In this document: in pieces, positions 8,308 through 16,778 of the stretch
How positions within the stretch are numbered: the stretch's first letter is position 1
How the letters are laid out: each line of letters opens with the position of its first letter
Origin: UBA6055 sp965214085
GTDB lineage: Bacteria > Chloroflexota > Anaerolineae > Aggregatilineales > Phototrophicaceae
Length of the DNA: 64,000 nt
Direction of reading: 5' to 3'
Assembly (NCBI GenBank): GCA_965214085.1
Contig: OZ243937.1
Coordinates: 1,984,001-2,048,000, forward strand
Program-made: the position numbers and the translations under genes
Notes under the pieces: model-generated
What the model saw: only the letters and a program-made list of their open reading frames with translations
What the model was told of the DNA's origin: nothing
The model's database searches: none

Positions 8308-9165
8308 TCAAGCCAGTAAGCCAGGAATTTCTTCTGGATTTGCCGCGACTCTCGCGCCGGCCGCTTCCAAAGCCTGGATCTTCTCTTCTGCCGAGCCCTC
8401 GCCCCCGTCAACGATGGCGCCGGCGTGGCCCATGCGTTTGCCTGGTGGCGCGCTGCGCCCGGCGATGAAAGCCGCGACCGGCTTGGTCATGGCGTTACGG
8501 ATGTAGTCAGCGGCGGCTATCTCGGCGCTACCGCCGATCTCGCCCAGGAGCGCCACTTTCTCGGTCTCCGGGTCGTTCTCGAACATTTCGAGCACTTCCA
8601 CGAAGGTCGTCCCGACAACCGGGTCGCCGCCGATGCCGACGATGGTGGAAATACCGATGCCGGCGTTTTTCATGGCGAAGCCGACTTCATAGGTCAAGGT
8701 GCCGCTTTTGGAGACGACGCCCGCATTGCCCGGCGTTGCCACCATCGCCGGAATGATGCCGACTTTGGCCTGGCCCGGCGTCATGACACCCGGGCAATTT
8801 GGGCCAATGAGCCGCGTGCCCCGCTGGCGGCAGAACTCGACCACCTGCATCATGTCGGCAACGGGAATGTGCTCCGTCAAACAGATGACTAAGCGTATGC
8901 CGGCGTCGGCCGCTTCCATCACGGCGTCAGCAGCGAATCGCGCCGGCACGGTGACCAGGCTGACATCGGCATTGGTCGTCTCTACTGCAATGCGCATGGT
9001 ATCAAATACCGGTTTGCCTTCGAACCATTCACCGCCTTTGCCGGGCGTCACGCCGCCGACGACATCGGTGCCGTATTCCAGCATGAGCTTGGCATGGAAG
9101 CCGCCTTGGCGACCGGTGATGCCCTGAACCAGGACTTTTGAGCTGCGGTCGATGAGAATAGACAT
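8308..9165 (-). CDS. sucD: Succinate-CoA ligase, alpha subunit
   Basis: With SucC converts succinyl-CoA to succinate with NTP formation in the TCA cycle. 285 residues; CoA-binding Rossmann start VLVQGITGRQGGFHAK, GPNCPGVMTPGQAKVGI, and the phosphohistidine loop GHAGAIVDGG near residue 250. The ATG follows directly on the sucC stop (TAA-ATG), so the two are cotranscribed and coupled. Convergent with tdk. Confidence 0.97.
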   Translation of the reverse strand: MSILIDRSSKVLVQGITGRQGGFHAKLMLEYGTDVVGGVTPGKGGEWFEGKPVFDTMRIAVETTNADVSLVTVPARFAADAVMEAADAGIRLVICLTEHIPVADMMQVVEFCRQRGTRLIGPNCPGVMTPGQAKVGIIPAMVATPGNAGVVSKSGTLTYEVGFAMKNAGIGISTIVGIGGDPVVGTTFVEVLEMFENDPETEKVALLGEIGGSAEIAAADYIRNAMTKPVAAFIAGRSAPPGKRMGHAGAIVDGGEGSAEEKIQALEAAGARVAANPEEIPGLLA

Positions 9166-10326
9166 TTAGGCCTGCTCCTTCACTGCGGCGACTGCGCGTT
9201 GGGCGGCTTCGGTCAAGGTATCGGCGCTTATCAGATGGGGGATTTGCGCCTCGCTGATAATCCTATTGCCTTCGGCCGCGTTGGTGCCTTGCAGGCGAAT
9301 GACCATAGGTACGCTTGGATTAACTTCGTTGTAGGCGGTCAAGATGCCGTTGGCGACTTCATCACAGCGGGTGATGCCGCCAAAAATATTAAAGAGCACA
9401 CACTTGACGTTCTCATCGGACAATATAATTCGCAGCGCGGCAGCCACCTGCTCTGGCGTGGCGCCGCCACCGATATCCAGAAAATTCGCCGGGCCAATGC
9501 CATCGGCGTCGCCATAGAGCTTGGTCATGTCCATGGTGGTCATTGCTAGACCGGCGCCGTTGACCATACAGCCGATTTGGCCCTCTAGCTTAATGTAGGT
9601 GAGGCCCGCTTCGCGCGCCAAACGTTCCGATTCCGGCTCATCGCTGGTATCGCGCTGCGCCACCAAAGCCGGCTGCCGGAAGAGCGCGTTGTCGTCGATG
9701 ATGACCTTGCCGTCCACCGCCAGCAATTCGCCTTCCCCCGTGATGACCAGCGGATTGATCTCGGCCAATTCCGCATCGCTTTTGGTATAGCACTGGTAAA
9801 GCCCGCGCAGAATTTTGCCGAAACCCCGCCATTGCGCGCGTGGCAAGCCCATTGCGCTGGCGATAAAGGTCATCTGGTAATCTTGCAAGCCAGTGAAGGG
9901 GTCAACATGTTCGCGGACGATGGCCTCGGGCCGCTGACGATTCAACTCCTCAATATCCATTCCGCCTTCCATGGATGTCATGATTAACGGCTTGCCGGCG
10001 CTGCGATCATTGGTGATGGCCAGATAAATCTCCTGCTGAATGTCGGCGCCGGGATCAACCAGCACTTTTTCCACGCGCAGGCCCTTGATGTCCATGCCGA
10101 GGATGTCTTCCGCGTATTGGCGCGCTTCCGCGGCATTTTTGGCGACTTTGACGCCGCCGGCTTTGCCGCGCCCGCCTACGTGAACCTGGGCCTTGATCAC
10201 CACTACCCCGTCCAGATCGCTGGCGATGGCGAAGGCTTCGTCAGCGCTTGTGGCTACCTTGCCCAGCGGAATCGGGATGCCAAAATCACGGAATAGAAAT
10301 TTGGACTGATATTCGTGCAACTTCAA
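9166..10326 (-). CDS. sucC: Succinate-CoA ligase, beta subunit
   Basis: ATP-grasp nucleotide-binding subunit of succinyl-CoA synthetase; 386 residues as usual. Starts MKLHEYQSKFLFRDFGIPIP; KAQVHVGGRGKAGGVK is the ATP-grasp loop, EINPLVIT and the C-terminal CVLFNIFGGITRCDEVA are conserved. The start is TTG, preceded by GGAGG nine bases upstream. First gene of sucCD. Confidence 0.97.
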   Translation of the reverse strand: MKLHEYQSKFLFRDFGIPIPLGKVATSADEAFAIASDLDGVVVIKAQVHVGGRGKAGGVKVAKNAAEARQYAEDILGMDIKGLRVEKVLVDPGADIQQEIYLAITNDRSAGKPLIMTSMEGGMDIEELNRQRPEAIVREHVDPFTGLQDYQMTFIASAMGLPRAQWRGFGKILRGLYQCYTKSDAELAEINPLVITGEGELLAVDGKVIIDDNALFRQPALVAQRDTSDEPESERLAREAGLTYIKLEGQIGCMVNGAGLAMTTMDMTKLYGDADGIGPANFLDIGGGATPEQVAAALRIILSDENVKCVLFNIFGGITRCDEVANGILTAYNEVNPSVPMVIRLQGTNAAEGNRIISEAQIPHLISADTLTEAAQRAVAAVKEQA

Positions 10327-10735
10327 AAGCCTGGACCTCCGCGAGTCTGATGTCTTTGTCCCTATAAATTCGGAGTTAAATTACGCCAGTAACGAATTTT
10401 GCCGCAAGAATCGCAGCGCCGGGCGTCAAGCATCTGCAAGAAAAAGCCGATGCGCAGCTGATGCGACATTGATAAGCCAGGCTGCAATCTCTATTTCCCA
10501 TAACTTCGTGCCTTTTGCAGCGGCGCAATTTGGCGCTCGCGGCGATATTAGACTGCAAGAGCAGTGGGAAATCAGCCGGCAGACTGGGCAAGATTACGCC
10601 AAGCTCACGACATTCTCAAGTGACAATCGTTGATTTTGGAATTGCCGCATATAGCTTTGTGCGCTTTTTCGAATCTGAGTAGACTAGACCTTAGTGTCAG
10701 ATAATTTAATCCACGCGACTCTTCGGCGGGGGAAG
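10327..10735. other. Gene-free interval between sucC and the LysM protein gene
   Basis: Divergent intergenic region of about 400 bases. No palindromic element of the family seen elsewhere is visible. The right end holds a probable promoter for the LysM gene; a weak minus-strand candidate for sucCD (TTGCGG with TAATTT, spacer 18) lies around 10385-10415. Small open frames here show no coding character. Confidence 0.5.
10657..10685 (+). promoter_or_regulatory. Probable promoter for the LysM-DUF192-M23 operon
   Basis: TTGTGC (10657-10662) and TAGACT (10680-10685), spacer 17, about 50 bases before the start of the LysM gene. Confidence 0.45.
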
Positions 10736-12514
10736 ATGATGAAGTTACGCTACGCGGTCATACTCATTCTATTGCTGGGTTTTACGATTCAGCTCAGCTT
10801 AGGCCAGGGCAGCGACACGACGAACCTGCTGGTAAATGGCGACTTCGAGGGCCAGTTTAACGCATTGGCAGGGGCAGCCCCCCGCAATGTCGCTGTAGGA
10901 TGGACGCCTTGGCATGTCGGCCGGTCCACTTCCAGCCCGTCTTTCGCCAATCATGACCCGAATTACGATGAGGAAACCGATCGGATTCGGCTGGACGAAG
11001 AAGGCAGCGCGCAGAAGTACTTTACATTGTTCGCGACTCATCACGGCGGCATCTACCAAGAAGTGAATACAGCCACCAGAGGCGTCGCTTATCGATTCAG
11101 CATCTACGCCCATGTCTGGTCCTCCAGCTTTGAAGACGCCGATTACAGCGAAGACCCCGGCGATGTAGTTGTCCGCGTAGGTATTGACCCCAATGGCGGC
11201 ACGGACGGCGCGAGTGATGACATCATCTGGTCTACAGCCGCGACTTTCTTCTATGACGCTTACCGCCAATATGCCGTTATCGCGACCGCTGAGAGCTCGA
11301 CAATCACTGTCTTTGTGGAATCCACTGTCGGCGAACCACGGGCGAATAATTACATATACCTGGACGATGCTGTACTCGAGGCGGCCGACCCTTCAGCCGT
11401 TGTAGAGGGTACGCCCACGTCGGAGACGAACACTGAGCTTAACGACGTCCGCGCGACGGCGACGCCAACTGCGACCGCGACGATAGCGCAAGACACAAGC
11501 CGGGCAGGCAGCGGACAGCAGCCAAATCCGACCCCCACCGCGACCCCCACGGCCAGCGCGACGCCGACGCTAACGGCGACGCCAATACCGACGGCTACTG
11601 CAACAGCCACGGCAACCCCTGACGGCACGGTTACAGCCATCAGCAGGGAATTCCCCGAGACAGTAACGCACATTGTAGTCGAAGGCGACACGGTAAGTGA
11701 GTTGGCGCTGCGATTCAACAGTACCCGAGCCGCAATCAACCGCGCAAACGGTTTGAGCGAGACCAACCTCATCTTCATCGGACAGCGCTTGATCATCCCG
11801 GTCAACGAATCAGCGCTGATAGGCAGCGTCGTGCCACCGACCGCGACACCAACAGCGACATTAACACCGACCTATACGCCTACCTTTACTGCTACCCCGA
11901 CGCCAAAGCCCACCGCCACGCCCGTTACCTATCAAATTCTGCCCGGCGACACCTTGGGGCAAGTTGCGCAACGGTATGACACGACCGCCAATACGCTGGC
12001 GCAACTGAACAATATCCCCAATGTGCATCAAATTGACGTGGGACAAGTTCTGTTGATTCCCAGCCCTATTCCGCCGACGGCGACTGCGACCCTGACGCCG
12101 ACTGCGACGCTCATCGGGCTTGCGTCCACAGACGCTTACACGGTCTACGTCGTGCAGGAGGGCGATACCCTGAGCCAGATCGCGGTAGACCACAATACAA
12201 CGGTAGACGCCATAGCGCAGCTCAACGACATCGCCAATCCCAGAACGATAATCGTGGCCCAGCGCTTGAAGATCCCCAGCGTAACGGGCACTGCAGTGAG
12301 CTCGTCGGGTGACCAGCAGGCGCAGCCCACGCCGCAACCCACGCCCACGCCGCTGCCCACCACGGAGCCAGTCACGCACGTCGTGCAGCCAGGCGATACG
12401 CTCTACGGGATCGCGATAGGCTACGGCGTAAGCATTGTGGAGTTGGCGCAACTCAACGGCATCACAAACTATAACCAGCTGAGCGTTGGACAGGTCATAA
12501 CCATTCCTGGATGA
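10736..12514 (+). CDS. Secreted protein with carbohydrate-binding-like domain and four LysM repeats
   Basis: Exported peptidoglycan/glycan-binding protein. Start taken at the ATG pair 10736/10739, after GGGGGA. A signal peptide (MMKLRYAVILILLLGFTIQ) is followed by a beta-sandwich domain resembling family 4/9-type carbohydrate-binding modules (NLLVNGDFEGQF ... NNYIYLDDAVLEA), then four LysM modules, each of type VxxGDTLxxIAxxYxT...GQxLxIP, ending exactly at the C-terminus. Modules are joined by Thr/Ala/Pro linkers such as PTATPTASATPTLTATPIPT. No enzymatic domain. The stop overlaps the start of the DUF192 gene (ATGA). Likely a cell-wall anchored scaffold. Confidence 0.88.
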   Translation: MMKLRYAVILILLLGFTIQLSLGQGSDTTNLLVNGDFEGQFNALAGAAPRNVAVGWTPWHVGRSTSSPSFANHDPNYDEETDRIRLDEEGSAQKYFTLFATHHGGIYQEVNTATRGVAYRFSIYAHVWSSSFEDADYSEDPGDVVVRVGIDPNGGTDGASDDIIWSTAATFFYDAYRQYAVIATAESSTITVFVESTVGEPRANNYIYLDDAVLEAADPSAVVEGTPTSETNTELNDVRATATPTATATIAQDTSRAGSGQQPNPTPTATPTASATPTLTATPIPTATATATATPDGTVTAISREFPETVTHIVVEGDTVSELALRFNSTRAAINRANGLSETNLIFIGQRLIIPVNESALIGSVVPPTATPTATLTPTYTPTFTATPTPKPTATPVTYQILPGDTLGQVAQRYDTTANTLAQLNNIPNVHQIDVGQVLLIPSPIPPTATATLTPTATLIGLASTDAYTVYVVQEGDTLSQIAVDHNTTVDAIAQLNDIANPRTIIVAQRLKIPSVTGTAVSSSGDQQAQPTPQPTPTPLPTTEPVTHVVQPGDTLYGIAIGYGVSIVELAQLNGITNYNQLSVGQVITIPG

Positions 12515-12888
12515 GTTCGCGGCGGCTGATTGTCAACGAACGTACGGGACAAGTTATACTGGCTCGCGCAGATGTTTGCGCGAGCTTCTTTTCTAGGTTG
12601 ATTGGGCTGAGCTTCCGAGGAATGAATGCCCTAGGCGACGGCGCCATATTTGTTTGTCAGTCGCCCGGCCGCTATGCCGCAGCTGTGCATACGCTGGCAG
12701 TACGCGCGCCAATTGGCATAGTCTGGCTAAACGGTGATCTCAAGGTAGTTGACGCCAAGCTGGCAAAGCCCTGGAGATTCGCCCATGTGCCGTCCGCGCC
12801 GGCGATGTATTATCTGGAAGGCGAGCCGAAGATCCTTGAGCGAGTGGAAATCGGCGACAAGTTACGAATACACAAGGCTGACTTGTGA
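12511..12888 (+). CDS. DUF192 family protein
   Basis: 125-residue protein of the DUF192 family: a single small beta-barrel domain with FFSRLIGLSFR, HTLAVRAPIGIVWLNGD and the C-terminal YYLEGEPKILERVEIGDKL. Most bacterial members are exported; this one has no signal peptide. It overlaps both neighbours by four bases (ATGA with the LysM gene, GTGA with the M23 gene), so its production is tied to two wall-binding proteins. Biochemical function of the family is unknown. Confidence 0.85.
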   Translation: MSSRRLIVNERTGQVILARADVCASFFSRLIGLSFRGMNALGDGAIFVCQSPGRYAAAVHTLAVRAPIGIVWLNGDLKVVDAKLAKPWRFAHVPSAPAMYYLEGEPKILERVEIGDKLRIHKADL

Positions 12889-14396
12889 CATTTAGCATTG
12901 TCAGATATGTCGTCATTCTGATTGCGACTGCCCTGCCATTGATATTCACGGCGCATGCGCAAGATGGCAGCGAATCGGTCTTCGCCGTTCACGTGGTGCA
13001 GCGCGGTGAAAACTTGTTCAGGATTGCCCTGCAATACGACCTCTTCGCCGAGCAAGTGGCGGCAGCCAACGGCATCACTGACAGCAACAGCATAGTCGTC
13101 GGTCAGCGTCTGATTATTCCGCTGGCGACGGTTTCCGCGGATCAACATTTGGCGCACACGGTTTCCGCCGGCGAGACGCTCGCCAGCATCGCAGCCGCAT
13201 ACAGCCGGTCCGAAGCGGATTTGATTTCGCTTAACAGCCTTGAATCAGCGGAAGCCATTTATGTCGGCCAGGAACTTGTCATCGTCCCCGGCGACGCCGA
13301 AGCAGATACAAGCGCGACCCCGGATGACGAGCCTGAATCCGCCACTGAGATCGAAGCTAATCCAGCGACATCCCCCGGCAGCGACAGCCGCCATTCCTTC
13401 GCTCGCTATGGCGAACCGGTCGCTCCCTTTTTGTATACGGTGAGGAGCGGTGACACGCTCTTTGAGATCGCCCTGCGCTTTAATCAGACGGTAGACGCCC
13501 TATCGCGTGAGAACAATCTGTTGGATCCAGGCTTGCTGCGGGTGGGTCAACAGTTAATCATGCCGGGCATCCAATTGCCGCGGCTGGCGCAAGATTTGCC
13601 CGCGACAGTCGAAGCCTTCACGATCGCGCCACAAGTTTTGGAGACGGGGCGCAGCGTCCGGATCGAGCTGAGAACAAGCGCAGCGGCGAGTCTCAGCGGG
13701 CAATTCCTCGGGCAGGAGTTGCGCGTCATCGAGAGCGACGCCGCGCGGCGCCACAATATCATCGTCGGCGTGCCCATGTTTACCGAGACAGCCATCTATC
13801 CCTTGACGCTGCAGCTGCAGCCCACAGCAGGCGAAGCAGTGGATATTGCGGCTAACTTGCAGGTGGTCGGCGGCGTCTACGGCTACCAGACCATCACCAT
13901 CAACAACAATGACCTGCTGGCGCCCGCCATCGAAGAAGCGGAAATCGAGCGACTTACTCGGCTGATGAGCGGCTTTACGCCCGATCGCTTCTGGCTGAAT
14001 TCAGTTAGCTTGCCGGCTGCCGCGGCCATGAATGCTGTCTTTGGCACGCTGCGATCTTACAATGGCGGCGAATACAACCGCTATCACCGCGGCGTCGACT
14101 TCGCCGGCGCCCCGGGCACATCGGTGCTGGCCGCGGCCGATGGCAAGGTGGTTATGGCCGACCGCCTGCAAATACGCGGAAACACCACCATCATTGATCA
14201 CGGCTGGGGAGTTTACACCTTGTACGCCCACCAGCGAGAGACTCTGGTCCAGCCAGGGCAAGTCGTGGAATCGGGACAGGTAATCGGCACTGTCGGCTCC
14301 ACCGGGCGCAGCACCGGTCCGCATTTGCACTGGGAGCTGTGGCTAAACGGGGTAACGGTTGACCCGCTGCAGTGGGTGCAGGAAGTCTTCCCCTAA
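12885..14396 (+). CDS. Secreted LysM and M23-family peptidase
   Basis: Probable peptidoglycan endopeptidase. GTG start overlapping the upstream stop; signal peptide (MTFSIVRYVVILIATALPLI ... AHA). Three LysM modules (about residues 36-80, 90-135 and 183-226), a beta-rich spacer, and a C-terminal LytM/M23 domain with the zinc ligands in YHRGVDFAGAPGTSV and HLHWELWLNG, both complete, so catalysis is plausible. 503 residues. Third gene of the coupled trio; convergent with the next gene. Confidence 0.93.
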   Translation: MTFSIVRYVVILIATALPLIFTAHAQDGSESVFAVHVVQRGENLFRIALQYDLFAEQVAAANGITDSNSIVVGQRLIIPLATVSADQHLAHTVSAGETLASIAAAYSRSEADLISLNSLESAEAIYVGQELVIVPGDAEADTSATPDDEPESATEIEANPATSPGSDSRHSFARYGEPVAPFLYTVRSGDTLFEIALRFNQTVDALSRENNLLDPGLLRVGQQLIMPGIQLPRLAQDLPATVEAFTIAPQVLETGRSVRIELRTSAAASLSGQFLGQELRVIESDAARRHNIIVGVPMFTETAIYPLTLQLQPTAGEAVDIAANLQVVGGVYGYQTITINNNDLLAPAIEEAEIERLTRLMSGFTPDRFWLNSVSLPAAAAMNAVFGTLRSYNGGEYNRYHRGVDFAGAPGTSVLAAADGKVVMADRLQIRGNTTIIDHGWGVYTLYAHQRETLVQPGQVVESGQVIGTVGSTGRSTGPHLHWELWLNGVTVDPLQWVQEVFP

Positions 14397-14441
14397 TTCA
14401 GGGTAGTTTCACAAAGAAGATTCACGAAGGCTGCTGCCGCG

Positions 14442-15590
14442 TCACGGGCTGTGCGCGCCGTCCAGCGCTTCAAAGTCCGTGAACAGGAAGTGGTCGTGAT
14501 AATAGTGGATCCACAGGAAAGACAGGATGGCTGTGTAATAGGCGATATCGAAGTGGCTGTTGCCGTCGATGCCCGGCCGGACGATGCCAGCCAGCGCGTA
14601 GACCAGCACGAATATCACCGCTGACCCAACCAGCAGAGCCGCGCTGAAAGCGTAGAGCGCGCGCGCGTCTGTGCTGCGGCGGCTGAAGCGCGCCACCAGC
14701 GGAGCCGATTCATCCAGGTCGCCGACCATCTGCCGAATCTTGATGATGTAAAAGGTGATGGCCAAGTACTGAAACGAATGCCAGGTATTCAGCCCTTGAA
14801 ATGCCGTATCAAGATTGGGCAGCAGCGGCGTCAGAAAAGCCACGATGACCGTCAGCGAGACAAAGACGAACTTAGGCATATTCAGTATGCCATGATGATA
14901 TTCGTAGATGGATTTGACCACGTACGACACCAGCGCGGCGCCAAAAATAAACGTGACCAGAACGAAGAACCAGGGATTCTCCGGCTGCTGGAATAAGTCG
15001 GGGATTGCCTCGCCCAGGTCGTTCTGTCCAATTTCGAAGCTGCCCTGGCTGATTTTCCACATGGCGATGGGGAATAAGCTGGTCAAGACGATCGCGTAGT
15101 CAATCATGCGCGAAAACGAGCTGAGCGCGCTGCGGCGTACAAACTTCGCTTCTTTGTGGTTGTATAGCTCAACGATATAGGTGACCTGATGCAGGACGTG
15201 CAAGGAGGCCCAGAAAAAGAAAAACGTCAGCATCAGGCTCAGGTTCAAAAACGCCAGCGAAATCACGATGACGGGAATGATTATCGACGAACGGATTAAC
15301 GTTGGGTAACGTTCTTTGAATCGCTCGTCCAAGCCTGTGCGCAAAAAGGTCGACATCATGTGCGGCCCCCCGATAGCGACCGCCACGAAGAAATTGACCA
15401 TGTTGCGGCTGGTATCGTCATCGACGCCGAGGCGCACACCGAGTAAATAAAGCGCGTATGGCAGCGGCACGACCACCACGCTCAGCGTGAGAAAGAAGAG
15501 ATCCCAACGCTTGTTGCGCAGCCATAAACTGCCTTTGTCGATGTCGCTATACGATTCAGCGCGGGAAAGCGGGAATGCGGTGCTTGCCAT
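14442..15590 (-). CDS. His-rich polytopic membrane protein, function unknown
   Basis: 382 residues with about eight to nine hydrophobic helices. Histidines sit at helix ends in a conserved-looking pattern: GGPH (His77) with TFLR, HVLH (131, 134) then YNH (145), YHHG (232-233), WHSFQY (271) and IHYYHDHF (362, 365, 367). This spacing suggests a membrane-embedded metal site, like those of di-iron or carotenoid-cleaving membrane enzymes, but no named family is recognised with confidence. Single gene, convergent with the M23 operon. Upstream (15591-15979) is a repeat element. Confidence 0.75.
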   Translation of the reverse strand: MASTAFPLSRAESYSDIDKGSLWLRNKRWDLFFLTLSVVVVPLPYALYLLGVRLGVDDDTSRNMVNFFVAVAIGGPHMMSTFLRTGLDERFKERYPTLIRSSIIIPVIVISLAFLNLSLMLTFFFFWASLHVLHQVTYIVELYNHKEAKFVRRSALSSFSRMIDYAIVLTSLFPIAMWKISQGSFEIGQNDLGEAIPDLFQQPENPWFFVLVTFIFGAALVSYVVKSIYEYHHGILNMPKFVFVSLTVIVAFLTPLLPNLDTAFQGLNTWHSFQYLAITFYIIKIRQMVGDLDESAPLVARFSRRSTDARALYAFSAALLVGSAVIFVLVYALAGIVRPGIDGNSHFDIAYYTAILSFLWIHYYHDHFLFTDFEALDGAHSP

Positions 15591-15664
15591 GCAGTGTCTC
15601 CAAGCTGGCCTACAAAATCATTGTACAAGAATTTGTTTAGCGACGCAAAGTAAATTTTCTTGGC

Positions 15665-15840
15665 TAGTGTATCGAATTCGGTTGAAATTTAATTTCACCA
15701 CAAAGACACAAAGGCACAAAGCACACAAAGAATATGGCATATCTCGATTTAGTTTCTCGGTGCTTTCGCAGGGCAATCGCATCAATGACGAATTTATAAT
15801 CAAACTAACAAATTGTAGGGGCGAGCCTTGGCTCGCCCAT
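15665..15840. repeat. Palindromic-family repeat (copy 2) with small hairpin
   Basis: Begins TAGTGTATCGAATTCGGTTG, contains CACAAAGACACAAAGGCACA, then the element end CAGGGCAATCGCATCA, then ATCAAACTAACAAATTG and a hairpin GGGCGAGCC-TT-GGCTCGCCC. Nearly the same sequence recurs at 43867-44052, and its right part recurs inverted near 62220-62316. It occupies most of the gap between two minus-strand genes; nothing else is seen there. Confidence 0.85.
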
Positions 15841-15979
15841 GAAATCTGGCAGAAAATCTCCTTTTCATTGCGTCCTTTATTTACATATTTTCGGATATAT
15901 CTCGGAGTTTATGGCGCCTAAGTGTTGCAATAGTTTGATGCATTTGCCCTGACTTGGCTGCCAGACTTGCGAGCCCGGC

Positions 15980-16291
15980 TTAGGGCAGGAAACCAAACCA
16001 GCGGCAGAAGTTGGTCGGATGCTCTGCGCAAGCTTCCGGAACATTGAAGACCAGCAAGACTGCGCCCGCCGCAGCCGCCAAAGCGACGAGCAAAACGACG
16101 CAGCCGCACCAAGCGACCGGTCCTCCCTGCAGCACGTCAATGACAACGCCAAACAAGCCGAATAGCACATCAAAGATGCCGCCAATCGCCTGCAACAGAA
16201 AGCCGATGACCAACGCGACCAGGCATAGCAGCGCGCAGCCCACGGCAAGATAGGGCAAGTGAGCCGGATCAATGTTTTGCAGCATCTCCAT
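15980..16291 (-). CDS. Small membrane protein, unknown
   Basis: About 103 residues from ATG 16291, which is preceded by AGGAG at eight bases. Two long hydrophobic stretches (PYLAVGCALLCLVALVIGFL and a Val/Leu/Ala-rich second one), then a short soluble tail with three Cys (PEACAEHPTNFCRW). Follows a second small membrane protein gene on the same strand. The frame is open further upstream but without coding character. No family recognised. Confidence 0.6.
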   Translation of the reverse strand: MEMLQNIDPAHLPYLAVGCALLCLVALVIGFLLQAIGGIFDVLFGLFGVVIDVLQGGPVAWCGCVVLLVALAAAAGAVLLVFNVPEACAEHPTNFCRWFGFLP

Positions 16292-16319
16292 CCAGTGGCT
16301 CCTACTGAGGCTTGGCTCC

Positions 16320-16778
16320 CTAACTCGCATTCCCGCAAGCGGCGCCGTAAGTTGCTTCCAGTTGCCAGGCCGAGTGCTCATCCGCGCGCAGGTAACAGTC
16401 GCAGAATTGGGCATTCTGGTTGCCGCCGCTGGATTCCCAGAGCAAGAAACTCACCGACGTTTCCACACAGGTCGTGGGCGCGCCGTCCTCAGCCTGAATC
16501 GTCGAGCGTTCGATGCGCAGTCCGCGATCGGCGCTTTCGCTGATAAGCGAGATCAGCAGGCGCGGGTGCGCGTGCGGGTCGGGAATCTGGCTATGCTGCA
16601 GACGAATCTCGCCATTGGCCGCCAGATAAAACAGGCCGCAGGGCGTCAGCAGAATCACGAACCAGATAACCGTCAGCAGCCAGCAGCCAATACGCCGCGG
16701 CAGACTCTTCTTGCGTACTGCGACGCCAGCGTCAGGCGCATCAGCCGAAACCCGCGTCGCTGGACCTGGCTCAGACAT
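16320..16778 (-). CDS. Single-pass membrane protein, unknown
   Basis: 152 residues: basic N-terminus (RKKSLPRR), one transmembrane helix (about 31-53, CWLLTVIWFVILLTPCGLFY), then a ~100-residue predicted outer domain with Cys residues in TTCVET, FCDC and AACG that could form disulfides. Overlaps the 3' end of the DUF547 gene by eight bases, so it belongs to the Nudix-DUF547 transcription unit. No recognised domain. Confidence 0.65.
   Translation of the reverse strand: MSEPGPATRVSADAPDAGVAVRKKSLPRRIGCWLLTVIWFVILLTPCGLFYLAANGEIRLQHSQIPDPHAHPRLLISLISESADRGLRIERSTIQAEDGAPTTCVETSVSFLLWESSGGNQNAQFCDCYLRADEHSAWQLEATYGAACGNAS

Noticed and set aside
10376..10591. Minus-strand open frame of 71 codons upstream of sucC
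   Set aside because: No ribosome site, no recognisable features, and it lies in the promoter interval.
15877..16338. Minus-strand open frame of 153 codons
   Set aside because: It overlaps a better-supported small membrane protein gene in another frame that has an AGGAG ribosome site.
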